From: Candidatus Cacconaster equifaecalis
GTDB lineage: Bacteria; Bacteroidota; Bacteroidia; Bacteroidales; UBA932
Length of the DNA stretch: 34,117 nt
Direction: 5' to 3'
NCBI GenBank assembly: GCA_018064445.1
Contig: JAGHVE010000098.1
Span: forward strand, 1 to 34,117
Shown here: positions 16,312-24,659 of the stretch, in pieces
Layout of the letters: each line of letters starts with the position of its first letter
How positions within the stretch are numbered: the first letter of the stretch is position 1
Made by a program: the position numbers and the translations under genes
Notes under the pieces: generated by a model
Told to the model about the DNA's origin: nothing
The model's input: only the letters and a program-made list of their open reading frames with translations
Databases searched by the model: none

Positions 16312-17640
16312 ATGAGTATGAGAGTGTTTATTGAGACATACGGATGTCAGATGAACGTGAGCGACAGCGAAGTCGTGCTCACGATTCTGGGGAAGGTCGG
16401 ATACAGCCTGTGCGACAGCATATCGCAGGCCGACGTGATTCTGGTCAACACCTGCTCCGTCAGGGACAATGCGGAACAGAGGATTCTCGGAAGGCTCGAC
16501 GTCTTCCGTCTGGAAAAGAAGAAAAGGGACGGCGTGATTGTCGGAGTGCTGGGCTGCATGGCCCAGAGGATGAAGGAGGAACTGCTGAAACATCCCGTGG
16601 TGGATATTGTCGCCGGTCCGGATTCATACAGGAATCTTCCGGCAATGATAGACAACGCGGCACGCTACGGCAAGCAGATGGACACGACCCTTTCCCGAGT
16701 GGAGACATACGCCGACATCCTTCCCACCAGGATGGACAAGGGCGGTGTCAGCGCATACATATCCATTATGAGGGGATGCAACAATGTCTGTTCATATTGC
16801 ATCGTGCCGTTCACCAGAGGTGCGGAGCGCAGCCGCGAGCCGGAATCAATCCTCGAAGAGGCCAAATCCCTCATCAGCAACGGGTACCGCGAAATCAGCC
16901 TTCTCGGGCAGAACGTCGATTCCTACAGATGGACGGATCCGGAGAACGGTGCGGTGACCGTGGATTTCGCCGACCTGCTCGAAAAGGTGGCTCTTCTTGA
17001 CCCGAGGGTCAGGATACGATTCTCCACATCCCATCCGAAGGATATGAGTGACAAGGTCCTCCACACGATGGCACGGTATGACAACATCTGCAAGCACATC
17101 CATCTCCCCGTGCAGAGCGGAAGTTCGGTCCTGCTGGAAAAGATGAACAGGAAATACACCAGAGAGCATTATCTGGAAAGAACCGGAAAAATACGCGAAA
17201 TTCTGCCGGACTGCTCCATCACCACTGACGTGATAGCCGGATTCTGTTCGGAGACGGAGGAGGACCACGCCCTGACAATCTCACTGTTCAAGGAGGTCCG
17301 TTTCGACGGGGCGTTCATGTTCCAGTATTCGGAACGGCCCGGCACAAAGGCTTCACGCAGGTATCCCGACGACGTGCCGCAGCAGGTCAAGACTGCACGA
17401 CTCAACGAAATCATCGCACTACAGAACGCCATATCACTGGAGAGAAACCGGGAATGCATCGGAAAGAGCTTCGAGGTCCTCGTAGAGGGACGGTCGAAAC
17501 GTTCCGACAAAGAACTTGTGGGCAGGACCTCACAAAACAAGACCTGCGTCTTTCCGGACACAGGTCTCAAACCGGGTGACTATGCAACCGTAATGGTCGA
17601 CTCCTGCAGTTCAGCCACGCTCATCTGCAGGGTAATCTGA
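16312..17640 (+). CDS. miaB: tRNA-2-methylthio-N6-dimethylallyladenosine synthase
   Basis: Radical-SAM enzyme that methylthiolates position 37 of tRNAs reading UNN codons. The 442-residue chain has the N-terminal UPF0004 domain with its auxiliary-cluster cysteines (VFIETYGCQMNVSDSE, VNTCSVRDNAEQR, GVLGCMAQRM), the radical-SAM motif CNNVCSYC in MRGCNNVCSYCIVPFTRG, HLPVQSGSS, TTDVIAGFC, and a C-terminal TRAM domain. MiaB rather than RimO or MtaB is favoured by CQMNVSDSE and CIVPFTRGAERSR. ATG 16318 is an alternative start. The stop touches the stop of the convergent M3 peptidase with no gap. Confidence 0.95.
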   Translation: MSMRVFIETYGCQMNVSDSEVVLTILGKVGYSLCDSISQADVILVNTCSVRDNAEQRILGRLDVFRLEKKKRDGVIVGVLGCMAQRMKEELLKHPVVDIVAGPDSYRNLPAMIDNAARYGKQMDTTLSRVETYADILPTRMDKGGVSAYISIMRGCNNVCSYCIVPFTRGAERSREPESILEEAKSLISNGYREISLLGQNVDSYRWTDPENGAVTVDFADLLEKVALLDPRVRIRFSTSHPKDMSDKVLHTMARYDNICKHIHLPVQSGSSVLLEKMNRKYTREHYLERTGKIREILPDCSITTDVIAGFCSETEEDHALTISLFKEVRFDGAFMFQYSERPGTKASRRYPDDVPQQVKTARLNEIIALQNAISLERNRECIGKSFEVLVEGRSKRSDKELVGRTSQNKTCVFPDTGLKPGDYATVMVDSCSSATLICRVI

Positions 17641-19653
17641 TTATTTCAGACCGCGGGCGCGGAGAAGCGCGTCGCCGTCAGGCTCGGCTCCCCTGAAATT
17701 CTTGTATAGGGTCATGGGCTCATCGCTTCCACCCTTTTCGAGAATATTGTGACGAAAACTCATCGCAGTTTCCCTGTCGTACACGCCTTTCTGCTTGAAA
17801 AGTTCGAAAGCATCCTTGTCAAGCACCTCCGCCCACAGATAGCTGTAGTATCCTGCGCTGTAGCCGCTGTTGAAGATGTGGTTGAAATATGTCGTGCGGT
17901 AGCGGGGAATTATCTCGTCGATGAGTCCCATCTCTCTGCATACCTTCCTCTCGAACTCCTCGATGTCGATGCCTTCTACGGAGCTCAGTTCGTGCCATTT
18001 CATATCAAGAATGGATGCGGCGCAAAGTTCCGCAGTGGTGAACCCGGCATTGAATGTCTTGGCGGCGAGAATCTTCTTCACCAGTTCGTCGGGAATCACC
18101 TCACCTGTCTGATAGTGCTTCGCATAGCAGGCGAGAAGTTCGGGCTGATATGCCCAGTTCTCGTCAATCTGTGACGGAAGCTCGACAAAGTCGCGGGCCA
18201 CGGAAGTGCCGCTGACGGTGGAATATGTGCATTTGCTGAGCAAGCCGTGGAGAGCGTGTCCGAATTCGTGGAACATGGTCTCGACGTTGTCAAGGCTAAG
18301 CAGCGAAGGATTCTCCCCGTCAGGCTTGTTGAAATTGCCCACGTTCACGATTATAGGCCTGATGTCTTTGCCGTCGTCACCGATTCTCTGGTCACGGACA
18401 TTGTTCATCCACGCACCTCCCCTCTTGCTCTCGCGGGGGAAATAGTCGGTCAGAAGGATACCTATCAGGGAACCGTCGGAATCGCTGACCTTGAAGGCCT
18501 CAACCTCAGGATGATACTTCGGCGCATCGGCCACTGGCTCAAACTGAAGGCCGTAGAGTTTCGTTGCATTCAGGAAGACTCCTTCACGCACGTTTTCCAT
18601 CTTGAAATAGGGCTTTGTCTGCTCCTCGTCGAGGTCAAACTTCGCCTTACGAACCTTCTCAGTATAATAGAACCAGTCCCAGGGCTGAATCTTCGCACCG
18701 GCCTCCACCTTTCCGGCAGCGATATCCTCATCCATAACCTTCTGCATATCCTTCACCTCTTCTTTTGCCCTTGCAACCGCATATTTCATAATGTTGGCGA
18801 GAAAACCATCGACCGCCTGCGGGGTCTTTGCCATCTTGTTGCTGAGGATATGCGCGGCGGGATTGTCATATCCAAGAAGTTTCGCACGCTCCTGCTTCAA
18901 TGTCAGTATCTTGAGAATCAACTCCTTGTTATCGAACTCATTGCCGTTGTTGCCGCGTGAGGAATATGCGCGGAACATCTTCTCGCGGAGAGCGCGGTCC
19001 TCAGTTGAAGCCATCGCCTCCGGATATTCGGAGATTGCCACGTTGAACTCGGCCTTGAAGGCGTTGTTCTCCTTCAGAAGATTGTTTCCGAAAGTAAGGC
19101 TCAGTGAAGAGAGTTCAGTGTTAATCTCTTTCATACGGGCCTGTCCTTCAGCGTCGAGCGCAATTCCGTTATCCGCGAAGGAACGATAGACCTTGTCAAG
19201 CACCATCTGCTGCTCGCGGGTGAGAGAGAGGGCATCCTTCTGTTTGTATACGGCCTCGACCTTGGCGAAAAGGGCCGCATTGAACGTCACCTCGTTCTCA
19301 AACTCGGAGAGCATCGTGGTCGCCTTGGCGACGATATCCTCCAGGCCGGGAGTTATGTCGGTCTCGGCAAGATTGAAGAGGACGCCTACGACCTTTCCCG
19401 TCAGTTCCGACGATTTGTCGTATGCCGCAATCACGTTGTCGAATGTGGGGGCATCCGGATTGTCGATGATTGCCTGAATATTTTCGCGGCCCTCCTTTAT
19501 GCCGGCTTCGATTGCCGGCAGGTAGTCCGCCTCTGTTATCTGTTCGAACGGAGGAATTCCGTAAGGGGTGTTCCACTCCTCGAGGAAAGGGTTAGTGCGG
19601 CTGCACGATGCAAGGGCTGATACAATAGCCATAACTGCGAATACTCTTTTCAT
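17641..19653 (-). CDS. M3-family zinc metallopeptidase lipoprotein (Dcp-like)
   Basis: A 670-residue exported peptidase with a lipoprotein signal (VSALASCS, Cys17). The zinc site is HEFGH (462-466) within MFHEFGHALHGLL, with the third ligand Glu491 in DFVELPSQ. Substrate-binding segments YFPRESKRGGAWMNNV and the C-terminal YSAGYYSYLWAEVLDKDAF match peptidyl-dipeptidase Dcp and oligopeptidase A relatives. It likely trims peptides in the periplasm. It starts one base after the aldo/keto reductase stop and is probably the last gene of that transcript, though no functional link is obvious. Confidence 0.95.
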   Translation of the reverse strand: MKRVFAVMAIVSALASCSRTNPFLEEWNTPYGIPPFEQITEADYLPAIEAGIKEGRENIQAIIDNPDAPTFDNVIAAYDKSSELTGKVVGVLFNLAETDITPGLEDIVAKATTMLSEFENEVTFNAALFAKVEAVYKQKDALSLTREQQMVLDKVYRSFADNGIALDAEGQARMKEINTELSSLSLTFGNNLLKENNAFKAEFNVAISEYPEAMASTEDRALREKMFRAYSSRGNNGNEFDNKELILKILTLKQERAKLLGYDNPAAHILSNKMAKTPQAVDGFLANIMKYAVARAKEEVKDMQKVMDEDIAAGKVEAGAKIQPWDWFYYTEKVRKAKFDLDEEQTKPYFKMENVREGVFLNATKLYGLQFEPVADAPKYHPEVEAFKVSDSDGSLIGILLTDYFPRESKRGGAWMNNVRDQRIGDDGKDIRPIIVNVGNFNKPDGENPSLLSLDNVETMFHEFGHALHGLLSKCTYSTVSGTSVARDFVELPSQIDENWAYQPELLACYAKHYQTGEVIPDELVKKILAAKTFNAGFTTAELCAASILDMKWHELSSVEGIDIEEFERKVCREMGLIDEIIPRYRTTYFNHIFNSGYSAGYYSYLWAEVLDKDAFELFKQKGVYDRETAMSFRHNILEKGGSDEPMTLYKNFRGAEPDGDALLRARGLK

Positions 19654-19654
19654 A

Positions 19655-20986
19655 TTACTTGTTTCGTTTCAAATTCTCCACATATTCATCTATCTTGACC
19701 ATATTCGCCGGAATCCGGATTCTCTGAGGACAGGCGGAAGTGCATTGTCCGCAGCCGATGCAGTGATTTGCCTGACGGAGCTTCTCTACGTTGCGGTCCA
19801 GACTTACAAGGTATGCCCTGCGTGCCTTCCTGTATCCGGGGTCAGCCTTGTCATTGACCATAAGACCCTCGTTGAGACACTTGTTGTAATGTCTGAAAAC
19901 ACCCGGAATATCCACCCCGTAGGGGCACGGCATACAATATTTGCAGTCCGTGCAGGGAATCAGGGGGAATTTGACATATTCCGCCGCGATATGTTCAAGA
20001 GTCTTGAGATCCTCCTCCGACAGCGGTTCCAGCGGACAGAACGACTTGAGATTATCCTGCAGATGCTCCATATAGGTCATTCCGCTGAGCACGGTCATAA
20101 CGCCGGGGAACGTGCCGCAGAACCGGAATGCCCAGGAGGCGATTGAATCGCCGGGACGGCGTTTCTGCAGTTCCACCGAGCAGTACTGGGGTATCTTTGC
20201 CAGCCGTCCGCCCAGAAGCGGCTCCATTATGACCACAGGTATATTCCTCTTTTCCAGTTCAGTATAAAGATACTCAGCATCCTCTATCCAATCAATGTAG
20301 TTCATCTGTATCTGGACAAAATCCCAATGATATTTTTCGTGCTCGGCCATCAGGAAGTCGAAGGTCCGGCGGTCACAGTGACAGGAGAAACCGAGATTGC
20401 GGATATTCCCCTTCTCCCTCTCCTCAAGCAGATAATCCAGCACCTTCGTGTCAATGAAACGTTTCTGATAGGATTCCACGCTTGATATGCTGTGCAGCAG
20501 GTAGAAATCTATGTAATCCACCTGCAGGTTCCTCAAGGACGCGTGATACATCTCGATGGAGGATTCCCTTGTCGGAGTACCTCTCATATTGGAGAGCTTC
20601 GTGGCAATTTTCCAGGATTCGCGGGGATAGCGTTTGAGCGAGAGGCCGGTGGCAGCCTCTGACTGGCCCTGGAGATAGACCGGAGCCGTATCGAAGTAGT
20701 TCACCCCGTGGGCGATGGCATAGTCCACGAGACGGTCCACGGCCTCCTGATCGACCACCTCCTTGCCCTGGCCATTATCTTTCATCGGCCATCGCATGCA
20801 GCCATACCCCAGGATGGAGATATCCTGACCGTCCTTGTCCTTGCGGTACGTCATCCTGCCGGACCCTTCTGTTCTGCCGGCCACGGCGCTGACTGAACTT
20901 TTTTCCGTGCAGGCAACACCCGCCGTTGCAGCGGCCGCAAGAGTTGCCGTTTTGAAGAATTCCCGTCTGCTGATGTAATTTTTCAT
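19655..20986 (-). CDS. Tat-exported aldo/keto reductase with C-terminal ferredoxin domain
   Basis: 443 residues: a Tat signal (SRREFFKTATLAAAATAGVAC; the Cys may also be lipidated), an AKR barrel from about residue 45 (LGYGCMRWPM, VNYFDTAPVYLQGQSE with catalytic Asp/Tyr, KIATKLS, IDFYLLHSI), and a C-terminal pair of 4Fe-4S motifs: CTDCKYCMPCPYGVDIP and CIGCGQCTSACPQRIRIP. This fusion is widespread in anaerobic Bacteroidetes; the substrate is unknown. ATG 20986 is fixed by the AGGAGG nine bases upstream and by the Tat signal. It follows the membrane polyferredoxin, which could pass electrons to it. Confidence 0.9.
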   Translation of the reverse strand: MKNYISRREFFKTATLAAAATAGVACTEKSSVSAVAGRTEGSGRMTYRKDKDGQDISILGYGCMRWPMKDNGQGKEVVDQEAVDRLVDYAIAHGVNYFDTAPVYLQGQSEAATGLSLKRYPRESWKIATKLSNMRGTPTRESSIEMYHASLRNLQVDYIDFYLLHSISSVESYQKRFIDTKVLDYLLEEREKGNIRNLGFSCHCDRRTFDFLMAEHEKYHWDFVQIQMNYIDWIEDAEYLYTELEKRNIPVVIMEPLLGGRLAKIPQYCSVELQKRRPGDSIASWAFRFCGTFPGVMTVLSGMTYMEHLQDNLKSFCPLEPLSEEDLKTLEHIAAEYVKFPLIPCTDCKYCMPCPYGVDIPGVFRHYNKCLNEGLMVNDKADPGYRKARRAYLVSLDRNVEKLRQANHCIGCGQCTSACPQRIRIPANMVKIDEYVENLKRNK

Positions 20987-20994
20987 AGTGCTGA

Positions 20995-21002
20995 CCCTCC
21001 TA
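20995..21002 (-). promoter_or_regulatory. Stop-overlapping Shine-Dalgarno of the aldo/keto reductase
   Basis: Read leftward the bases are TAGGAGGG: TAG ends the polyferredoxin gene and AGGAGG lies nine bases before ATG 20986. It selects this start and implies translational coupling, the same arrangement as at korA-korB. Confidence 0.78.
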
Positions 21003-22409
21003 AATTTCTTTATGAACAAGATGACCTTCGACATATATGGCACCGAAGGGACGCGCTGGGCAAAGATGCTCGCAGGCTCCGCACCCGATGCATTTCTCCG
21101 CGTCAACAGATGGTATCATACGGCTCCTTTCATCATCAGGATTTGAAGGGACCATCGTGATTGCGCCTGAAGGACAATGCCTTGCGCAGTTCCCGCAATT
21201 GACGTCATCGGTCAGGACAACGCAGTTCGCAGCAATCCATACGGCGTGTCCGATCTGTATGGAGGACTTCTCCTCCTCGGAAATTTGAGTAATCGCCCCT
21301 GCCGGACAGACCTCGCTGCACACGGTACACTCGGGGCGGCAATAGCCGTTCTCGAAAGACATCTCCGGCTGAAGGAAATTTTCAAGGGACGATGAAGGGC
21401 TGAGGACGTGATTGGGGCAGGATTTTACACATAATTGGCAGGAAACGCATCTGTCGGAGAAGTGCTCTACCCCCTTGCTGCCTGCCGGAACGGGCTTCAC
21501 CTCACGGGGAGGAACAGCCCTTTTCTCTATCACTGCCAGACCGCCGTCACCTTTCCGCTCCTGTGCCTTGATTACACTCCCTGCAGTTGCCATACCTATT
21601 ATCGAGAGAGCCGCACGGCGTCCTTTGTCTGCAGGGGCATTGCAACTTGCATCCTTTGAGGCGACGCCGCATCCTGACTTTCCGCGCAAGGTGTATCTGA
21701 TGGCACCGGCGGAGCAGTTGGAGATGCAGTCCATACAGGCTACGCACCTGCTGTAATCGATGCTGTGCTCCTTGTCATTGATGCAGGAAGCCTTGCATTT
21801 CCTCGCGCATTTCGAGCATCCGATGCACTTTTCAGTATCAATCACCGGACGGAAGAGAGAGAACCTCGAGAAGAATCCCAGCACCGTCCCGACAGGGCAG
21901 ACGGTATTGCACCACATACGCCCTTTCCACCAGGCAAGCCCCGCAACAACGAGGAATGTGACCAGGGCGACGGCAATGGAAACAGGGGATCCGGTTGCAA
22001 TCGAAACAATTCTGCCGAAGGCGCTATAAGGAGCTACCAGCACCGCTATAGAGCTCAAACCCAGCACCATAAGAACCACAAACAGAGCGAGGATGCCATA
22101 GCGCAACATCTGTTCCTTCCTGTATCCGAAGCGGAGTGCCTTCCCTTTCCTTCTGCCGCTGAAGAACGATATGATGTCCTGCATCACACCGAGAGGGCAG
22201 ACGACGGAACAGTAAACCCTGCCGAAAAGCAGAGTGACAATTATCAAAGCGGCGACGACCACGAAATTTGCAGCCATCACGGCAGGGAGAAACTGGATGT
22301 CGGCCATCCAGCCGAACCATTCCCGGGCTGCACCGTCAGGAACGGCAAAGAGCAGCAATATGATGGCAAACGATATGGCTGCCAGTGTAATACGTAACTT
22401 CTTCAGCAT
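21000..22409 (-). CDS. NapH-like membrane polyferredoxin
   Basis: 469 residues. The N-terminal half has about four to five membrane segments (LRITLAAISFAIILLLFAV, VVVAALIIVTLLFG, YGILALFVVLMVLGL, AVALVTFLVVAGLAWW) and two cytoplasm-facing CxxxCP motifs, CSVVCPLG and CNTVCPVG, as in NapH/RdxA/CcoG proteins. The rest holds multiple 4Fe-4S motifs: CIGCSKCARKCKASC, CVACMDCISNC, CVSCQLCVKSCP, CTVCSEVCP, CGNCARHCP, CIGCGACEHLCP. A quinol- or ferredoxin-linked electron carrier is inferred, probably feeding the reductase encoded directly downstream. ATG 22409 is chosen; a TTG at 22430 lies in the -7 box. Confidence 0.87.
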   Translation of the reverse strand: MLKKLRITLAAISFAIILLLFAVPDGAAREWFGWMADIQFLPAVMAANFVVVAALIIVTLLFGRVYCSVVCPLGVMQDIISFFSGRRKGKALRFGYRKEQMLRYGILALFVVLMVLGLSSIAVLVAPYSAFGRIVSIATGSPVSIAVALVTFLVVAGLAWWKGRMWCNTVCPVGTVLGFFSRFSLFRPVIDTEKCIGCSKCARKCKASCINDKEHSIDYSRCVACMDCISNCSAGAIRYTLRGKSGCGVASKDASCNAPADKGRRAALSIIGMATAGSVIKAQERKGDGGLAVIEKRAVPPREVKPVPAGSKGVEHFSDRCVSCQLCVKSCPNHVLSPSSSLENFLQPEMSFENGYCRPECTVCSEVCPAGAITQISEEEKSSIQIGHAVWIAANCVVLTDDVNCGNCARHCPSGAITMVPSNPDDERSRMIPSVDAEKCIGCGACEHLCPARPFGAIYVEGHLVHKEI

Positions 22410-22427
22410 AATGGTTTCAAATTTGCA

Positions 22428-22435
22428 CAAAGATA
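22428..22435 (-). promoter_or_regulatory. -7 box of the polyferredoxin-AKR-M3 operon
   Basis: Read leftward, TATCTTTG matches TAnnTTTG. Predicted start near 22424 gives a leader of about 15 bases to ATG 22409. Confidence 0.6.
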
Positions 22436-22509
22436 ATCATAATAGACCTGTTTTAAACCTTATCGAAAACTTTTTTGGAAAATAAAGGTTTTTTTAATGG
22501 AATTTTTCA

Positions 22510-22517
22510 TACCTTTG
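22510..22517 (+). promoter_or_regulatory. -7 box of the OmpA-like gene
   Basis: TACCTTTG matches TAnnTTTG. The start near 22522 gives an AT-rich leader of about 62 bases before ATG 22584. The upstream 22440-22505 stretch is A/T-tract rich with no clear -33 TTTG. Confidence 0.55.
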
Positions 22518-22583
22518 GACGAAGTATACTTTTGAGAAAGTAAGACATTGATTATTAATAATGATAAACTAAAAAGAACAACA

Positions 22584-24038
22584 ATGAGAAAAATGTGTAA
22601 AGTGTTGACAATCATAGCATTTGCTATCGTCTCAACATTCTCTGTCCTTGCTGGTGACACCTACAGCCTGAGCGATGGAAGGGTTACCGTTGACGTCAAG
22701 GAATTCGTAGCCGGCAATAATGAAATTCAGGCCTGCTACACCGTAACTGTCAAGGCTGATGCAATTCCCGAGTGCCAGTCCCTCGTTCTTACTCCCGTAG
22801 TGAAAAATGACAACGAGAATCACATCGTTGAAGTGGTAGTAATCAACGGCTCTGCCGTAAAGGGCATCAACAACTGGCTCGCCTGCCAGATCCAGAAGGT
22901 ATGCAAACCCGACGAAATCCGTGTATTGAATCTCGTAAAGGGCCAGCCACTTACTTTCGAAACCTGCAAGGCTGTCCCTTGCAACGATGTTCACGCTGAC
23001 CATAAATTCTATGTCACCACACAGAAGGTCACTTACAACGGAGGACGCACCTGCATCAAAAATTATCCCGGTGAAGAATACGTTTGCGATGTCATCTGCG
23101 AGCCCTATGAAATCAATCCCGTAACCGCTGACCTCGGTCTGGTGCAAAACAACAGCCTTGCTCCCCGTTCAGTAAAGGCTCAACTTTTCTACCCCGTAAA
23201 CGGTGTTGCAAAAGTCGCTTCATACCTCAAGAATGCCGATGCACTGGCAGTTCTCGACGCTCTTGACGAGCCCAACTACAAGGTATCAAGCGTTGACATC
23301 AACGGATGGGCATCTCCCGAATCAAGCGTTGCCTACAACCAGTCTCTCTCCCAGAGACGTGCCGCCACTGTCAAGAAGATCATCGCCGACAAATACAAAT
23401 ACGATGAGAATCTCTACCACACAAGAGGTAACGGTGAATACTGGGATGCAATCATAGAATTTGTCAATGAAACTGACAACGCAGTGGTTGCAGCATCAAG
23501 GACAGCCATCAAGGATGCCATTGCAGCAAACAGCAACCTCGACAAACGCGAGGCAGCCATCAAGGCTATCGACGGTGGCAAACCCTACAGAGTGATTTTC
23601 AATGAAGTTTACCCCATCAGCCGTTTCGCAGAGTGCGTAGTGACCTACAAGGCAAAGCAGTTCGTTCTTTCTGATGCAAAGGCAATCTATGCCATCGACC
23701 CCAAAGGACTTTCAGCATCTGACTATGCAACTTGGACACTTCAGGAGTATAACGCCACCGTAACCGCGAAGGGTCTCTCACTCTACCCCAACGATGAGAA
23801 CCTGAATGCAGCCGCAGCTTCCAAGGAATACGAAAGAGGCGATTATGACGCCGCTATCAAGTACTACAAGAAAGCCGGTTCAGCACCTGAAATCCTCAAC
23901 AACCTCGGATGCTGCTACCTTGCAATCGGTGATGCCACCGCCGCAGAAGAATGCTTCGCCAAAGCAGGCAAATACGGTGAAGCCAATGCAGAAGAAGTTT
24001 CCAAACTGAAACACAACCTGAAGTACTTCGCGAAGTAA
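22584..24038 (+). CDS. Exported OmpA-like protein with C-terminal TPR
   Basis: 484 residues. A signal peptide (VLTIIAFAIVSTFSVLAGD) is followed by an N-terminal beta-rich domain (about 25-130) resembling the N-terminal region of Bacteroidetes OmpA-associated surface proteins. The central OmpA-like segment (about 210-290) has VDINGWASPESSVAYNQSLS and RRAATVKKII, the peptidoglycan-binding fold. The C-terminus (about 410-480) is a tetratricopeptide-type repeat (YERGDYDAAIKYYKKAG, ILNNLGCCYLAIGDATAAEE). Exact role unknown; an envelope anchor is inferred. ATG 22584 follows an A-rich leader. It has its own promoter and a strong terminator, so it is monocistronic, and its AT-richer codon use suggests strong expression. 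Confidence 0.8.
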   Translation: MRKMCKVLTIIAFAIVSTFSVLAGDTYSLSDGRVTVDVKEFVAGNNEIQACYTVTVKADAIPECQSLVLTPVVKNDNENHIVEVVVINGSAVKGINNWLACQIQKVCKPDEIRVLNLVKGQPLTFETCKAVPCNDVHADHKFYVTTQKVTYNGGRTCIKNYPGEEYVCDVICEPYEINPVTADLGLVQNNSLAPRSVKAQLFYPVNGVAKVASYLKNADALAVLDALDEPNYKVSSVDINGWASPESSVAYNQSLSQRRAATVKKIIADKYKYDENLYHTRGNGEYWDAIIEFVNETDNAVVAASRTAIKDAIAANSNLDKREAAIKAIDGGKPYRVIFNEVYPISRFAECVVTYKAKQFVLSDAKAIYAIDPKGLSASDYATWTLQEYNATVTAKGLSLYPNDENLNAAAASKEYERGDYDAAIKYYKKAGSAPEILNNLGCCYLAIGDATAAEECFAKAGKYGEANAEEVSKLKHNLKYFAK

Positions 24039-24058
24039 CTGACGGTGCGGAATCGCGG

Positions 24059-24090
24059 AAAAGGACTTGGCGGATTGCCAAGTCCTTTTT
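24059..24090 (+). terminator. Rho-independent terminator of the OmpA-like gene
   Basis: An 11-bp perfect stem AAGGACTTGGC (24061-24071) and GCCAAGTCCTT (24077-24087) with loop GGATT, preceded by A bases and followed by a T run. It is 20 bases after the stop codon. It is the only textbook terminator in the window. Confidence 0.93.
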
Positions 24091-24113
24091 CTGTTTGTTT
24101 GCACAAATTTCTT

Positions 24114-24121
24114 TACCTTTG
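24114..24121 (+). promoter_or_regulatory. -7 box of the GNAT gene
   Basis: TACCTTTG matches TAnnTTTG and ends five bases before ATG 24127, so the message has essentially no leader. The frame is open upstream to 24067 but that part overlaps the terminator. Confidence 0.6.
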
Positions 24122-24126
24122 CAGAA

Positions 24127-24612
24127 ATGAGCATCCGCAGAGCAACCTACGACGATATCCCGCGCATAATGGAAATATGCGGGGAGGCCCGGTGCATTAT
24201 GCGCGCTGACGGGAATATGGCCCAGTGGACAGGGGGTTATCCGTCAGAAGAGGTCATAAAGGCCGACATCGACGGATGCGTTGGTTACGTTTTGGAGGAA
24301 TCCGGTCGCCCCGACGGGTATTTTGCCTTTATCCCGGGAATCGAGAAGACCTACCTCTCAATTGAAGGCGGACAGTGGGCCGATGACAGTAAGCCCTACT
24401 GTACAATTCACCGTCTGGCCAGCACAAAAACGTCGCATGGAATTGCCGAAGCCTGCTTCGAGTGGTGCTGGAGCCGGTGCCGCAACATCCGCATCGACAC
24501 TCACGGAGACAACAGGATAATGCGACACTGCATAGAGAAATTCGGCTTCACCTACTGCGGCGTCATATATCTTCAAAACGGAGACCCCCGTCTTGCCTAC
24601 CAGAAACTATGA
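24127..24612 (+). CDS. GNAT-family N-acetyltransferase
   Basis: A 161-residue cytosolic acyltransferase: MSIRRATYDDIPRIMEICG opens the fold; the acyl-CoA core shows YCTIHRLASTKTSHGIAEACFEWC, with a degenerate phosphate-binding turn, then NIRIDTHGDNRIMRHCIEKFGFTYCGVI, the usual strand-helix-strand (xNxxMxxxxxKxGF) of the family. The acceptor substrate is unknown. ATG 24127 is the family start. The stop TGA (24610-24612) is the first three bases of an island palindrome that also supplies the stop of convergent jetD. Confidence 0.9.
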   Translation: MSIRRATYDDIPRIMEICGEARCIMRADGNMAQWTGGYPSEEVIKADIDGCVGYVLEESGRPDGYFAFIPGIEKTYLSIEGGQWADDSKPYCTIHRLASTKTSHGIAEACFEWCWSRCRNIRIDTHGDNRIMRHCIEKFGFTYCGVIYLQNGDPRLAYQKL

Positions 24613-24659
24613 AAGTTTGCGAAATACGCGAGTCACTCGCGTATTGCGCAAACTTTTCA
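24610..24659 (+). repeat. Island palindrome, copy 1 (GNAT/jetD convergent junction)
   Basis: Left arm TTTGCGAAATACGCGAG (24616-24632), centre TCA, right arm CTCGCGTATTGCGCAAA (24636-24652); one mismatch. Flanks TGAAAG and CTTTTCA complete a 50-base element. The outer TGA and TCA are the stop codons of the two convergent genes. It probably folds as a bidirectional terminator, with an A run before and a T run after the stem on each strand. Confidence 0.92.

Noticed and set aside
16258-16593. N-terminal extension of the lipoprotein gene
   Set aside because: The frame is open but would bury the lipoprotein signal, cross the promoter and run antisense to miaB.
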